From positions 296,001 to 360,000 of the forward strand of contig NZ_CP084622.1 in NCBI RefSeq assembly GCF_020422885.1: a DNA stretch of 64,000 bases, written 5' to 3'. Shown one piece after another: positions 40,143 to 49,568 of this stretch. The notes beneath the pieces are model-generated. The model did not search any database, was not told the origin of the DNA, and saw only the letters and a list, made by a program, of their open reading frames with translations. Within the stretch, counting starts at the first letter, position 1. Each line of letters opens with the position of its first letter. The translations under genes and the position numbers were made by a program. The DNA comes from Mesobacillus sp. S13. Its GTDB lineage: Bacteria > Bacillota > Bacilli > Bacillales > Cytobacillaceae.

Positions 40143-41600
40143 ATGAGTTTATTTGAACACAAGATATCGGAGCTTCATGAGCTTATACATAAAAGAGATC
40201 TAAGCGTTTCCGACCTGGTCGATGAATCGTTTAAGCGGATTGGCGAGGTCGAAGGCAAAGTCCAGGCATTTTTAACATTGGATGAAGAAAACGCAAGGGC
40301 AGCGGCGAAGGCATTGGATGATAAGGCTATCCAAAATGTGCCAACAAGTAAGTTATACGGACTGCCGATTGGCATCAAGGACAATATCGTCACAAAGGGC
40401 CTGCGCACGACGGCAGCGAGCAAGATTCTCGAAAACTTTGATCCTATTTACGATGCGACGGTCACACAGAAGCTGAAGCAAGCGGAAACAGTGACGATCG
40501 GCAAGCTGAACATGGACGAATTCGCGATGGGATCCTCAAACGAAAACTCCGGTTTTAAAAAGACTCTTAACCCATGGAATCTTGACCGGGTGCCAGGTGG
40601 TTCTTCTGGCGGTTCGGCTGCTTCAGTTGCTGCAGGTGAAGTGTTGTTCTCTTTGGGCTCTGATACAGGCGGGTCGATTCGCCAGCCGGCTTCTTTCTGC
40701 GGTGTGGTAGGCATGAAGCCAACTTACGGACTGGTTTCCCGCTTTGGATTGATCGCATTTGCGTCTTCTTTGGACCAAATCGGCCCAATCACTCGCAATG
40801 TAGAAGACAATGCATTTTTGTTAAAAGCAATCGCGGGACACGATGAAATGGATTCAACTTCCGCAAAAGTGGACATCCCTGACTATATCGCTTCATTGAC
40901 TGGCGATATCAAGGGCTTAAGAATCGCTGTGCCTAAGGAGTATCTTGGCGAAGGTGTCAACGAAGAAGTGCGCAAGTCAGTAAGGGATGCGCTTATTATC
41001 CTTGAGCGTCTCGGAGCGACTTGGGAAGAGGTTTCCCTGCCACACTCGAAGTATGCCCTGGCGACTTATTACTTGCTGTCATCTTCCGAAGCATCTGCCA
41101 ACCTGGCGCGCTTTGACGGCGTCCGCTATGGCTACCGTTCACCGAATGCTGAGAATCTGCTCGAAATGTACAAGATGACACGCGAGGAAGGCTTCGGTGA
41201 GGAAGTTAAGCGCCGGATCATGCTTGGTACGTTCGCGCTGAGCTCTGGTTATTATGATGCTTATTATAAAAAAGCACAGAAGGTCCGCACGCTGATCAAG
41301 CAGGACTTTGAGAAAGTGTTCGAGCAATATGATGTCATTATTGGTCCTACTGCACCTACGCCGGCATTCAAACTTGGCGAGAACACAAGAGACCCGATGA
41401 CAATGTATGCGAATGATATTCTGACGATCCCGGTCAACCTTGCAGGTGTGCCGGCGATTTCGGTCCCTTGCGGCTTTGACAAAGGTCTGCCGCTTGGCCT
41501 GCAAATTATCGGACGTCATTTCGATGAAAGCACTGTATATAAAGTTGCCCATGCATTCGAGCAGGCAACAGATTTCCATAAACAAAAACCTGAGCTGTAA
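40143..41600 (+). CDS. gatA: Amidotransferase subunit GatA
   Basis: GatA is the glutaminase subunit that supplies ammonia to GatB. The 485-residue protein is an amidase-signature enzyme. The Ser-cis-Ser-Lys triad is visible as Lys79 ([10 protein letters not shown]), Ser154 ([12 protein letters not shown]) and Ser178 ([15 protein letters not shown]). The C-terminal half carries the conserved [13 protein letters not shown]. It has a GGAGGACC Shine-Dalgarno and lies between gatC and gatB, with gaps of 11 and 13 bases respectively. Confidence 0.97.
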   Translation: MSLFEHKISELHELIHKRDLSVSDLVDESFKRIGEVEGKVQAFLTLDEENARAAAKALDDKAIQNVPTSKLYGLPIGIKDNIVTKGLRTTAASKILENFDPIYDATVTQKLKQAETVTIGKLNMDEFAMGSSNENSGFKKTLNPWNLDRVPGGSSGGSAASVAAGEVLFSLGSDTGGSIRQPASFCGVVGMKPTYGLVSRFGLIAFASSLDQIGPITRNVEDNAFLLKAIAGHDEMDSTSAKVDIPDYIASLTGDIKGLRIAVPKEYLGEGVNEEVRKSVRDALIILERLGATWEEVSLPHSKYALATYYLLSSSEASANLARFDGVRYGYRSPNAENLLEMYKMTREEGFGEEVKRRIMLGTFALSSGYYDAYYKKAQKVRTLIKQDFEKVFEQYDVIIGPTAPTPAFKLGENTRDPMTMYANDILTIPVNLAGVPAISVPCGFDKGLPLGLQIIGRHFDESTVYKVAHAFEQATDFHKQKPEL

Positions 41601-41613
41601 AGGGGTGAAAATG

Positions 41614-43041
41614 ATGAAGTTTGAAACGGTAATTGGCCTTGAGGTCCATGTTGAATTAAAAACAGAATCAAAAATCTTTTCGGCGAGTCCGAACCATTTT
41701 GGTGCTGAGCCGAATACAAATACAAGCGTAATTGACCTTGGATACCCTGGAGTACTGCCGGTCGTGAATAAAAAAGCGGTTGAGTACGCTATGAAAGCCG
41801 CTATGGCTTTGAACTGCGAAGTCGCGGAGCATACGAAATTCGACCGCAAGAACTATTTTTACCCGGACAACCCGAAGGCGTACCAGATTTCCCAGTTCGA
41901 CAAACCGATTGGGGAGCATGGCTGGATTGAGATCGAAGTTAATGGCTATAAAAAGAAAATTGGCATCACCCGTATCCATATGGAAGAGGATGCCGGCAAG
42001 CTGACACATGGCAACGGCTATTCCCTTGTTGATTACAACCGTCAGGGAACGCCGCTTGTTGAGATCGTATCGGAGCCCGATATACGCACTCCGGATGAGG
42101 CATATGCTTATCTTGAGAAGTTAAAGTCGATCATTCAATATACGGGCGTATCGGATTGTAAAATGGAAGAGGGGTCTCTTCGCTGTGATGCAAACATCTC
42201 GATCAGGCCGGTCGGGCAAAAGGAATTCGGCACGAAGACGGAGCTTAAGAACTTGAACTCCTTCAACTTTGTCCGCAGAGGTCTTGAGTACGAGGAAAAG
42301 CGTCAGGAAGAGGAAATCCTCGCTGGCCGTGAGATCCAGCAGGAAACGCGCCGCTTTGATGAAGCGACGAATACCACTCTGCTAATGCGTGTTAAAGAAG
42401 GATCTGACGATTATCGTTATTTCCCTGAACCGGATCTCCCGGATCTTTACATCGATGAAGAGTGGAAGGCAAGAGTCCGTGCTGAAATCCCTGAACTGCC
42501 AGATCAGCGGAAAAAGCAATATGTCGAGGAGATGGGACTGCCAGCTTATGATGCAGAAGTTTTAACCGTATCGAAAGAGATGGCTGACTTCTTCGAGTCT
42601 GCCGTTAAAGCAGGAGCCGATCCAAAGCAGGCGTCCAACTGGCTGATGGGTGAATTCTCAGCCTACTTGAAAGCAGAATCAAAAGAGCTGCATGAAACAG
42701 CACTGACTCCTGAAGGGCTTGCCGGCTTGATCAAGCTGATCGAGAATGGAACGATTTCCTCCAAAATCGCCAAGCAGGTATTCAAGGAATTGGTCGAAAA
42801 CGGCGGCGACCCGGAAAAAATCGTTAAAGAGAAGGGACTTGTCCAAATCTCCGACGAAGGCGAGCTGCTCAAGATCATCACTGAAATCATCGATGCAAAC
42901 CCGCAATCAGTCGAAGACTTCAAAGGTGGCAAGGACAAAGCAAAAGGCTTCCTTGTCGGCCAAATCATGAAAGCAACAAAAGGCCAGGCGAACCCGCCGC
43001 TAGTAAACAAATTGCTAGTCGAAGAATTGAATAAGAGATAA
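41614..43041 (+). CDS. gatB: Amidotransferase subunit GatB
   Basis: GatB binds the misacylated tRNA, activates the carboxylate with ATP and transfers ammonia. From ATG 41614 it has 475 residues and begins [20 protein letters not shown], as expected. [14 protein letters not shown] (about residues 86-99), [12 protein letters not shown] (about 122-133) and [10 protein letters not shown] (about 190-199) are conserved catalytic-cradle motifs. The C-terminal YqeY-like tail contains [18 protein letters not shown] is placed best for this ATG. A frame that begins further upstream, inside gatA, is rejected. Confidence 0.97.
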   Translation: MKFETVIGLEVHVELKTESKIFSASPNHFGAEPNTNTSVIDLGYPGVLPVVNKKAVEYAMKAAMALNCEVAEHTKFDRKNYFYPDNPKAYQISQFDKPIGEHGWIEIEVNGYKKKIGITRIHMEEDAGKLTHGNGYSLVDYNRQGTPLVEIVSEPDIRTPDEAYAYLEKLKSIIQYTGVSDCKMEEGSLRCDANISIRPVGQKEFGTKTELKNLNSFNFVRRGLEYEEKRQEEEILAGREIQQETRRFDEATNTTLLMRVKEGSDDYRYFPEPDLPDLYIDEEWKARVRAEIPELPDQRKKQYVEEMGLPAYDAEVLTVSKEMADFFESAVKAGADPKQASNWLMGEFSAYLKAESKELHETALTPEGLAGLIKLIENGTISSKIAKQVFKELVENGGDPEKIVKEKGLVQISDEGELLKIITEIIDANPQSVEDFKGGKDKAKGFLVGQIMKATKGQANPPLVNKLLVEELNKR

Positions 43042-43046
43042 TAGCG

Positions 43047-43076
43047 AAAGCTGGCGATTAGTTCGCCAGCTTTTTT
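43047..43076 (+). terminator. Terminator of the gatCAB operon
   Basis: AAAGCTGGCGA and TCGCCAGCTTT form an 11-bp stem with a short loop, followed by T residues. Confidence 0.92.
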
Positions 43077-43214
43077 GTCGATATTTCCCGGGAAAGGGGG
43101 AAAGTCGGGTTAAAAATAGTTCTTTAAATACATATTCTTACAAACGTGCTGGTGCTATTATTAGCTTGAGAACACAAAAGGGGGCTGGCCTCTATTTTAC
43201 TTAGAGATATTGAT

Positions 43215-43922
43215 TTGGATTTACCTTATATAAAAAAAGACGAAGATATCAAAAGGGTAATGGCCAGGCATTCTCTTACTGAGACCGAAGCGTTACGCTT
43301 TGATTATGAAGAAGGTTGGAAGAGAAAAAGAATGCTGTTTCGAGACCAGGTTAGGTGCATAGCCGGTTTGTACACTTTTTTACTAGGTCGCTTTCCAAAT
43401 GACAGGTCAAAGAAAATTATGATCAATTGTGTGGAATTTCCAGGAGATGGAGTGCAGACCACCACAGATGGTTTCACTGAGGTTTCGGTAAAGTTGGACG
43501 TAGATTCATATTTTTCTCTATCCGATTTTTATAAAAAAACACTTATTCTAAATAAAATCGATGAGGGAATCGTTAAAGTTGCGAATGAGTATTCATGGGA
43601 ACATGATGTCTTCAATCGGATCACAGCTGAAATAAAAGAGCGAAACTATGTAAATGAGTATACTTGGGCACAAAGATCCTCACCTGACAGAAAGTATATG
43701 GCAGAGATGTTTTGTACGCATGACATAGACTATTTTAGTGCAACGCTGAACATCAGGGACAAGAAATCAGGTGAATTGATCAAAAGCAAAAAAGTCCTCC
43801 AGGAGAGGCCGCATGAACTGGTTTTTACTCAATATCTAGGTGATTTAAGATGGATTTCTGATAGAACAGTGGCCATGACTAATCGGGGAAGGAAAACGAA
43901 GTGGCTCGTTGAAAACATATAA
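43215..43922 (+). CDS. Hypothetical protein in a SUKH-associated accessory block
   Basis: The product has about 235 residues, is soluble and rich in charged and aromatic residues, and has no motif I recognise. Visible segments include MARHSLTETEALRFDYEEGWK, a central FTEVSVKLDVDSYFSLSD and a basic end NRGRKTKWLVENI. The start is uncertain. TTG at 43215 has no good RBS, while AAAGGGGG at 43177-43184 would suit a non-standard start near 43194 (ATT). It is followed by a frameshifted small gene and a SUKH-domain gene, so a role in toxin immunity or interbacterial competition is possible. Base composition is more AT-rich than in gatB. Confidence 0.6.
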   Translation: MDLPYIKKDEDIKRVMARHSLTETEALRFDYEEGWKRKRMLFRDQVRCIAGLYTFLLGRFPNDRSKKIMINCVEFPGDGVQTTTDGFTEVSVKLDVDSYFSLSDFYKKTLILNKIDEGIVKVANEYSWEHDVFNRITAEIKERNYVNEYTWAQRSSPDRKYMAEMFCTHDIDYFSATLNIRDKKSGELIKSKKVLQERPHELVFTQYLGDLRWISDRTVAMTNRGRKTKWLVENI

Positions 43923-43935
43923 AGGTTGTGTAGAA

Positions 43936-44189
43936 ATGGTCAAATTTTTGAAGGAAGGTAATGTAAGAATACGGATTGTTGCCGACGTCGAAGTATCAGA
44001 AAAAAATTATACTCATCGATTGAAGGAATACACCCATGTATTGAAAACCCAACGGAAAAAGCCATCTTGAAAAAGGTGAAAGAAATCGTATTCGAGTTTA
44101 ACAGACTTAACGAAGAATACGTTTATTTCGTATGTTTTTTAGAAAAACAGCCTGGAAAGATCAAACCTGGAGATCCGTTTGAAATCTAG
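43936..44189 (+). pseudogene. Small gene interrupted at a run of seven A residues
   Basis: From ATG 43936 the frame encodes MVKFLKEGNVRIRIVADVEV, continues to SEK, and then degenerates to a stop at 44068. The -1 frame takes over right after the A run at 44000-44006. It encodes YSSIEGIHPCIENPTEKAI and continues to KPGDPFEI, ending at 44189. Together they make a coherent protein of about 84 residues. The site reads GAA AAA AAT, an A-AAA-AAT heptamer that is permissive for -1 slippage. So it is either a pseudogene, a sequencing indel or a frameshift-expressed gene. Family unknown. Confidence 0.55.
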
Positions 44190-44238
44190 TCATTGGACAG
44201 GTACTATAACAGTTGATTAAAATCCAGGAGTTGTGATC

Positions 44239-44781
44239 ATGTATAATAAAATCCTGCAAAAGATAGACAAGCTTTATCAAGATGACCGGAAAAAACTTAG
44301 GACTGGTACAATCCTATATGGAAATCTGTACGAAGACCGCTGGCAAACTCATATCCAAAAACCATTGACCTTTGAAGAGTTACATTCACTCGAAGAAGAG
44401 ATAGGCAATGTGCCGGATGACTTTAAAGAATTCCTGTTAACGTCTAATGGCTGCTACTTGTTTGATATATTGAGGGTCGCAGGCAAACAGGACGGTTATA
44501 AAGGGATGACCATCGAGGAGCAGATTCATCAGCCAATTTCATTTCAAAATATCCCACCTTATTTACGCGATAGAAAACGCCTGGATGGCTTATTTGTGTT
44601 TGCGGATTCGATGGCCACCGGAACATTCTTTGTCTATAACGGAGAAGGCCAAATCCTTCAAATGGATATGAGGAGTTTTAAGCCAATTGATTCTTATCCA
44701 AATTTGATGGAATTACTGGAAGAAGTGTTCAAGGAAGGCGAGAGATTGGTTTTGAATAAGGACTATCTTGATTTTGATTAA
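44239..44781 (+). CDS. SMI1/KNR4 (SUKH) family protein, probable immunity protein
   Basis: The 180-residue protein shows SUKH-domain features. SLEEEIGNVPDDFKEFLLTSNGCYLFDILRV (about residues 54-85) contains the typical helix, Pro and NGC turn. GLFVFADSMATGTFFVYNGEGQ (about 115-136) is the central strand pair. SUKH proteins commonly neutralise polymorphic toxins delivered by contact-dependent or secreted systems. No toxin gene is visible beside it, so it may be an orphan immunity gene acquired by transfer. ATG at 44239 has CCAGGAG eight bases upstream. A bidirectional terminator follows. Confidence 0.82.
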   Translation: MYNKILQKIDKLYQDDRKKLRTGTILYGNLYEDRWQTHIQKPLTFEELHSLEEEIGNVPDDFKEFLLTSNGCYLFDILRVAGKQDGYKGMTIEEQIHQPISFQNIPPYLRDRKRLDGLFVFADSMATGTFFVYNGEGQILQMDMRSFKPIDSYPNLMELLEEVFKEGERLVLNKDYLDFD

Positions 44782-44789
44782 GAGAGCAT

Positions 44790-44814
44790 AAAGGCCCTGG
44801 CAAAAGGGCCTTTT
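44790..44814 (+). terminator. Bidirectional terminator between convergent genes
   Basis: AAAGGCCCT (44790-44798) and AGGGCCTTT (44805-44813) pair around GGCAAA. T residues flank the stem on both strands. Confidence 0.82.
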
Positions 44815-44817
44815 ACG

Positions 44818-45561
44818 TCAATCCAGACCATCATCCATTATGATGTTAAAGAGTGCTTCCTTATCCAATACTGAAATGGCAAGATGCGTATTAGTAAAGA
44901 TCATATAGACTGGTGTTACGTTTGTCGTCAGTTCAGGATAACGCTCTTTTAGACTATTAATATCATCAGATATGTGGAAGGAATCAAGCTTAGCCTTTAC
45001 TTCGTCGGGAATGTCATACTTTTCTGACTCTCCACGTGGAACAATGGCCAGTACAGAAAGTTTCTCAGGATTCTTCGATAGGAAATCATAGAAATCAGGC
45101 AGGTCTTCTATCGATAAGTTGACGAAATAGGTGCTGAAAGAATTGAATTCCTCATCCCAGCCTGCTGTGATCTGGAAGAGTATGTTCTGGACGGTCTGGC
45201 TTTTTGGTATCAGTATTGTATCGCTTTGCGCTGATAGTTTATCAGCACCAGGAACAGAATTGACCTGGTTAATCATGATTTGTTTTGGTTTTTTGTCTGC
45301 GGGGAAGGTTACAGTTAACTCCTGTCTTTCCTTGGCCTTGGATGGAATCGTTCCTGCCATCAGCTTAATTGGTTCTTCAGAAGTTTGCCTGGTTCCATGC
45401 CAATTGTATTCTCCTGTTACGACAGAAATTTTCTCACCTTCAATCGTTACAACGGGCAAGGGTGGCTTTTCTTCCTTATATAATTTATACCGATCCATGG
45501 CAATGAGCACGCTTAAAAACAGTACTGCAGATGTTCCGTAGATTAATAGCTTCTTCTTCAT
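44818..45561 (-). CDS. Membrane-anchored hypothetical protein
   Basis: From ATG 45561 the product has 247 residues. The N-terminus MKKKLLIYGTSAVLFLSVLIA is a signal anchor or uncleaved signal peptide without a lipobox. The rest is extracytoplasmic: a beta-rich half (VVTIEGEKISVVTGEYNWHG, then LTVTFPADKKPKQIMINQV) and an alpha-beta half with LSVLAIVPRGESEKYDIPDEV. The family is not recognised. GAGGGG before the start is a good Shine-Dalgarno. A 40-codon longer frame upstream is unlikely. It lies downstream of putP in the same direction but after its terminator. Confidence 0.72.
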   Translation of the reverse strand: MKKKLLIYGTSAVLFLSVLIAMDRYKLYKEEKPPLPVVTIEGEKISVVTGEYNWHGTRQTSEEPIKLMAGTIPSKAKERQELTVTFPADKKPKQIMINQVNSVPGADKLSAQSDTILIPKSQTVQNILFQITAGWDEEFNSFSTYFVNLSIEDLPDFYDFLSKNPEKLSVLAIVPRGESEKYDIPDEVKAKLDSFHISDDINSLKERYPELTTNVTPVYMIFTNTHLAISVLDKEALFNIIMDDGLD

Positions 45562-45643
45562 AACTTTTCCCCTCAGAGTTTTGTAATTCTTATAGAAATT
45601 CCACCTATCACATGTAATTTCCTGTAAGATTTTATCGAAAAAT

Positions 45644-45678
45644 GAAATAAAAATACCACAGAGAAAGGATCTCTGTGG
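45644..45678 (-). terminator. Terminator of putP
   Basis: CCACAGAGA (45656-45664) and TCTCTGTGG (45670-45678) form a perfect stem. On the minus strand TATTTTTATTT follows. Confidence 0.85.
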
Positions 45679-45687
45679 CATCGTTTT

Positions 45688-47163
45688 TTAAGATTTTAAG
45701 TTTTCAACACTCATATCAAATTCTTTTTCAATCTCAGGGTTTGGTTTGGAAGTTACCAAGCTGACAACAACAGAAATGATCAGGTTGATAATGAAGCCTG
45801 GGACGATTTCGTACATGACATCGCTAAGGCCGAAATTGCTCCAGATGACAACTGTAGTGGCACCGGCAATCATACCGAGGATCGCGCCCCAGTTGGTCAT
45901 CTTCTTCCAATACAGGCTCAGGATGATGATTGGTCCGAACGCTGCGCCAAAACCGGCCCATGCATATGCAACCAGGCCAAGGATCGTGTCGTTCTGCACC
46001 CATGCAAGTGCAGCAGCGATGATCGCTACTACGAGTACGGCCAATCGTCCGAAGAATACGTATTGCTTATCAGATTTCTCTTTTTTGAATAAAATTTTGT
46101 ATAAGTCCTCAGTCAGTGCGCTGGATGTAACGATCAACTGGGACGAAATTGTGCTCATGATTGCAGCGAGGACGGCTGCCAGCATGAGGCCGGCGAACAA
46201 CGGATGGAAGAAGATTTGTCCGAGGACGATGAAGACTGCCTCTGGGTTATCCAGCTTCACATCAGGATTTTGTGTGAAATAAGCAAGGCCGATTAAAGCT
46301 GTCAGGACAGCCCCGATTAATGAGAAGATCATCCAGCCCATACCGATTCTTCTTGCACTCTTTGTTTCTTTTATTGAAGTGATTGCCATGAAACGGGTGA
46401 TGATATGTGGCTGGCCGAAGTAGCCAAGACCCCATGCTGCAGTTGATATGATACCAAGTACAGTCGTGCCTTTGAATAAATCAAGCAATGTCGGGTCGAT
46501 TGAACGGATGGTATCGAACGTTTCAGCAGGTCCCCCTGTTTTTGCAAAGCCGATAATCGGCACGAGCAGAAGGGCAAGGAGCATCATCATTCCCTGGATG
46601 AAATCGGTATAACTTACTGCCAGGAATCCGCCGAATAATGTGTAAGCAACGACGACTGCGGAAACGAGCACCAAGCCGGTATGATAATCGAGGCCGAAAG
46701 AACTTTCGAAGAAAACAGCTCCGGCGACCATTCCGGAGGAAACGTAGAAAGTAAAAAATAGAAGAATAACAATTCCGGATACAATTCTTAAAAGCTTTGT
46801 ATCATCTTTAAAACGGTTTTCCAGGAAGCTTGGAATCGTGATGGAGTCATTCGCCACATGGGTGTATGAGCGAAGTCGAGGTGCTACATAAAGCCAGTTA
46901 AGATAAGCGCCGACGGTCAATCCGATGGCAATCCATGCATTCGCTAAACCGCTTACATAAATTCCTCCTGGAAGACCCATCAAGAGCCAGCCGCTCATGT
47001 CAGCCGCACCGGCGCTTAGCGCTGTGACTGCCGGACCAAGCGATCTGCCGCCAAGCATGTAGTCAGTCAGATTGCTAGTCTTTTTATAGGAATACCAGCC
47101 GATATAAAGCATCGCGGCCATGTAGATCCCTATGGCAATGATTTGATACATTTCATTGGACAT
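45688..47163 (-). CDS. putP: Sodium/proline symporter PutP
   Basis: The 491-residue protein is an SSS-family carrier with about 13 helices. It matches PutP: DYMLGGRSLGPAVTALSAGAADMSGWLLMGLPG (about residues 34-66) is the sodium and proline-site region. SFLENRFKDD and LFGGFLAVSYTDFIQG are also typical. It supplies proline as a nutrient or osmoprotectant, and together with rocA it suggests proline catabolism. Two adjacent ATGs are possible; the second, at 47163, is better spaced from AAAGGGGG. It is transcribed leftward as a single gene. Confidence 0.93.
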   Translation of the reverse strand: MSNEMYQIIAIGIYMAAMLYIGWYSYKKTSNLTDYMLGGRSLGPAVTALSAGAADMSGWLLMGLPGGIYVSGLANAWIAIGLTVGAYLNWLYVAPRLRSYTHVANDSITIPSFLENRFKDDTKLLRIVSGIVILLFFTFYVSSGMVAGAVFFESSFGLDYHTGLVLVSAVVVAYTLFGGFLAVSYTDFIQGMMMLLALLLVPIIGFAKTGGPAETFDTIRSIDPTLLDLFKGTTVLGIISTAAWGLGYFGQPHIITRFMAITSIKETKSARRIGMGWMIFSLIGAVLTALIGLAYFTQNPDVKLDNPEAVFIVLGQIFFHPLFAGLMLAAVLAAIMSTISSQLIVTSSALTEDLYKILFKKEKSDKQYVFFGRLAVLVVAIIAAALAWVQNDTILGLVAYAWAGFGAAFGPIIILSLYWKKMTNWGAILGMIAGATTVVIWSNFGLSDVMYEIVPGFIINLIISVVVSLVTSKPNPEIEKEFDMSVENLKS

Positions 47164-47224
47164 CATCTTTCCCCCTTTGTTATTACGAAAAAAATATTAA
47201 AAAAATATTGCTAATACAATTAAT

Positions 47225-47254
47225 ATTCTATCATTTCGCACAAATGATTAACAA
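47225..47254 (-). promoter_or_regulatory. Candidate sigma-A promoter of putP
   Basis: On the minus strand TTGTTA (47254-47249) and TAGAAT (47230-47225) are separated by 18 bases. They lie about 60 bases before the putP start. Confidence 0.5.
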
Positions 47255-47320
47255 TCTATTTTTTCTTAGAAAATACTATTCTTGAAATAGTAATTTACTT
47301 TAGTAATATACCTATAGGAC

Positions 47321-47351
47321 AAAAAAGAACCATGGCCAGGTAGCCATGGTT
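47321..47351 (-). terminator. Terminator of plsY
   Basis: AACCATGGC (47328-47336) and GCCATGGTT (47343-47351) pair around CAGGTA. On the minus strand CTTTTTTG follows the stem. Confidence 0.85.
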
Positions 47352-47355
47352 AACG

Positions 47356-47976
47356 TTACATCTTAAGGTCTTTTGGAGGAAGGCGGTCACCTTTCACTTT
47401 TTTATCATTGATTTTCGGTTCCTTGCCGTCAAAAAAGTTTTGCAGATTCGAACGATGGAGGAAAATTAAAAATAAAATAAAAGCAGTAAAGATAAATGGT
47501 TCATCAATTTCCGGAGAGAAAAAGGAATAAACGAGCATCGCGATTCCCACTGAAATCGAACCCATGAACACATATTTGGTAAGTAAAATGACCGCAAAGA
47601 AGGTCACATATACAGCCAGGAACATTCCGATGTCAACAATCAGCAGCGCCCCTGCTGTCGTGGCGATTGCCTTGCCTCCGCGGAATCCGGCGAAAATCGG
47701 GAAGCAGTGGCCAATGACGGCAATCAAGCCAGCATATAGCGGCTCAACAGGAGTATCGAAAATCATCGGAAGAGAAGTCGCCAGCATCCCTTTTGCGACA
47801 TCCACAAGAAGCACGACAATCGCGGCACGCTTCCCCATGACCCGCAATGTATTCGTCGCGCCAGGGTTTTTGCTGCCGTGATCCCTGATATCCACATGGA
47901 AAAAATATTTGCCAATCAATAATGCTGTAGGAATGGAACCAACCAAATATGCTGCCAAAAGACAGATCCAAGTCAT
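47356..47976 (-). CDS. plsY: Glycerol-3-phosphate acyltransferase PlsY
   Basis: PlsY transfers an acyl group from acyl-phosphate to glycerol-3-phosphate, the first step of phospholipid synthesis in Gram-positive bacteria. The 206-residue protein has five to seven membrane helices. All three PlsY motifs are present: GSIPTALLIGK (about residues 13-23), GSKNPGATNTLRVMGK (about 34-49), and GHCFPIFAGFRGGKAIATTAG (about 89-109). The C-terminal tail is charged. It is a single minus-strand gene upstream of the dgkB region, which also belongs to lipid metabolism. Confidence 0.95.
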   Translation of the reverse strand: MTWICLLAAYLVGSIPTALLIGKYFFHVDIRDHGSKNPGATNTLRVMGKRAAIVVLLVDVAKGMLATSLPMIFDTPVEPLYAGLIAVIGHCFPIFAGFRGGKAIATTAGALLIVDIGMFLAVYVTFFAVILLTKYVFMGSISVGIAMLVYSFFSPEIDEPFIFTAFILFLIFLHRSNLQNFFDGKEPKINDKKVKGDRLPPKDLKM

Positions 47977-48393
47977 ATAGTGTCACCCTTTTAATCTAGT
48001 TAAAGAATTTTATTCTAAAATAGTCATGGTCAGAATGTTTTTTTAACGATTTTTAATCTTCTGTACAGGAACAAATCCATGGGAACTTTTATACCTTTTA
48101 GGACGTCTCTTCTATATATAAGGCACGTAAATGCTGCATTTTTTTGCAAAAGCAAGTGAGTAGTGACCAAACCGCTAAGGTGTTCAACCCTGTTAAACAA
48201 TACTCATTGGAGGCTTGTCCAATTTTCAGTGTGTAAAACGGATTTTGGATATAAATCTGTACCTCTATATAACCGGTAAGGGTTTCCAATTTATGTAACC
48301 ATTCTCTCTGTATTGTAAAAAAAAATGTGCATGAATGGAAGAGTTTTTCGAAAAATACGATAGTTAACATTTTAAATAAATCGTGATTCTTTT
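47977..48393. other. Intergenic stretch without a supported gene
   Basis: This divergent region between plsY and dgkB is AT-rich. I see no conserved gene, riboswitch or array in it. A 148-codon minus-strand frame at 48098-48544 covers it but has low-complexity, unconvincing protein sequence and would begin inside the dgkB 5' region, so it is not accepted. The promoter of plsY should lie near 48000 but I cannot assign it securely. Confidence 0.5.
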
Positions 48394-48423
48394 TTGGCAA
48401 ATGGACAGAAAATCGTTTATGAT
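48394..48423 (+). promoter_or_regulatory. Candidate sigma-A promoter of dgkB
   Basis: TTGGCA (48394-48399) and TATGAT (48418-48423) are separated by 18 bases, about 100 bases upstream of the dgkB start. Confidence 0.5.
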
Positions 48424-48524
48424 ATATCCCGTAGAATTGATATTGAGGTAATTGCCTGGATATCCATAATGGGCTATGATGTAAAAGAATGGAATATAAT
48501 ACGATATTAAGTAGGATGATGGGT

Positions 48525-49466
48525 ATGAAAAGAGCAAGAATCATTTATAATCCGACTTCAGGTCGTGAAGTTTTTAAAAAGCATCTTGCTGAGGTCCTGG
48601 TGAAGCTGGAGAATGCCGGCTATGAGACTTCATGCCATGCAACGACAGGCGAAGGGGACGCGACGCAGGCAGCAAGGATAGCGGTCGAGCGACGCTATGA
48701 CCTGGTGATTGCGGCTGGCGGAGATGGCACGATCAATGAAGTGATCAATGGAATCGCTGAACAGGAATACCGCCCGAAAATCGGTGTGATTCCGGTCGGC
48801 ACAACGAATGACTTTGCACGCGCACTCCATATCCCAAGGGATATCGAGGCTGCGGTCGACATCATTGTTAGAGGCGAAACAATTCCGGTCGATGTAGGCC
48901 GAATCAACGATAAATATTTCATCAATATCGCAGGCGGTGGCAGACTGACGGAGCTGACATATGAAGTGCCAAGCAAACTCAAGACAATGCTAGGCCAGCT
49001 AGCCTATTATCTAAAAGGGATCGAGATGCTGCCATCCATCCGTGCTTCTGAGGTAAGCATTGAGTATGATGGAAAGCTGTTTGAAGGCGAAGTCATGATG
49101 TTTCTTGTCGGACTGACAAATTCTGTTGGAGGTTTCGAACGTCTGGCACCAAACTCTTCAATCAATGATGGATTATTTTCATTATTGATTTTGAAAAAGA
49201 CAAACTTGGCCGATTTTATCAGAATCGCCTCGCTCGCAGTCCGCGGTGAGCATATCAATGACCCAGGTGTGATTTACACACAGGCAAACCGTATCAAGGT
49301 CCAATCGAAGGAAACGGTCCAATTGAACCTTGACGGTGAATACGGCGGCAACCTGCCAGCTGAATTCGAAAACCTGTTCAGGCACATTCAAGTTTATGTG
49401 CCCCTTGATGAAATCCGACCAGAAGACCGTCCCGAGAACCTGGAATTGAACTTTAAAGCAGAATAA
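48525..49466 (+). CDS. dgkB: Diacylglycerol kinase DgkB
   Basis: DgkB phosphorylates diacylglycerol released during lipoteichoic acid synthesis, returning phosphatidic acid to phospholipid synthesis. The 313-residue soluble enzyme starts MKRARIIYNPTSGREVFKK. It contains the nucleotide-binding VIAAGGDGTINEVINGIAE (about residues 65-83) and VIPVGTTNDFARAL (about 92-105), the latter typical of the DAGK catalytic domain. The late INDGLFSLLIL and QLNLDGEYGG segments hold further conserved residues. Upstream in-frame ATGs exist, but ATG 48525 gives the homologous N-terminus. A strong terminator follows. Confidence 0.93.
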   Translation: MKRARIIYNPTSGREVFKKHLAEVLVKLENAGYETSCHATTGEGDATQAARIAVERRYDLVIAAGGDGTINEVINGIAEQEYRPKIGVIPVGTTNDFARALHIPRDIEAAVDIIVRGETIPVDVGRINDKYFINIAGGGRLTELTYEVPSKLKTMLGQLAYYLKGIEMLPSIRASEVSIEYDGKLFEGEVMMFLVGLTNSVGGFERLAPNSSINDGLFSLLILKKTNLADFIRIASLAVRGEHINDPGVIYTQANRIKVQSKETVQLNLDGEYGGNLPAEFENLFRHIQVYVPLDEIRPEDRPENLELNFKAE

Positions 49467-49473
49467 ACGGAAG

Positions 49474-49501
49474 CCACTCCTCGATTGGAGTGGTTTTTTT
49501 A
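49474..49501 (+). terminator. Terminator of dgkB
   Basis: CCACTCC (49474-49480) and GGAGTGG (49487-49493) pair around TCGATT and are followed by eight T residues. Confidence 0.92.
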
Positions 49502-49568
49502 TTTGGGGGGATAGGGTATAGGAGGATATTATCAATTGCTTGAAATAAGACTAAAGTACTTACTATGA

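Noticed and set aside
41440..41613. A 58-codon upstream extension of gatB.
   Set aside because: It lies within gatA in another frame, and the true start has AGGGGTG upstream and the conserved [14 protein letters not shown] beginning.
48098..48544. A 148-codon minus-strand frame between plsY and dgkB.
   Set aside because: Composition is that of AT-rich noncoding DNA, it runs over the dgkB promoter and leader, and nothing in it resembles a known fold.
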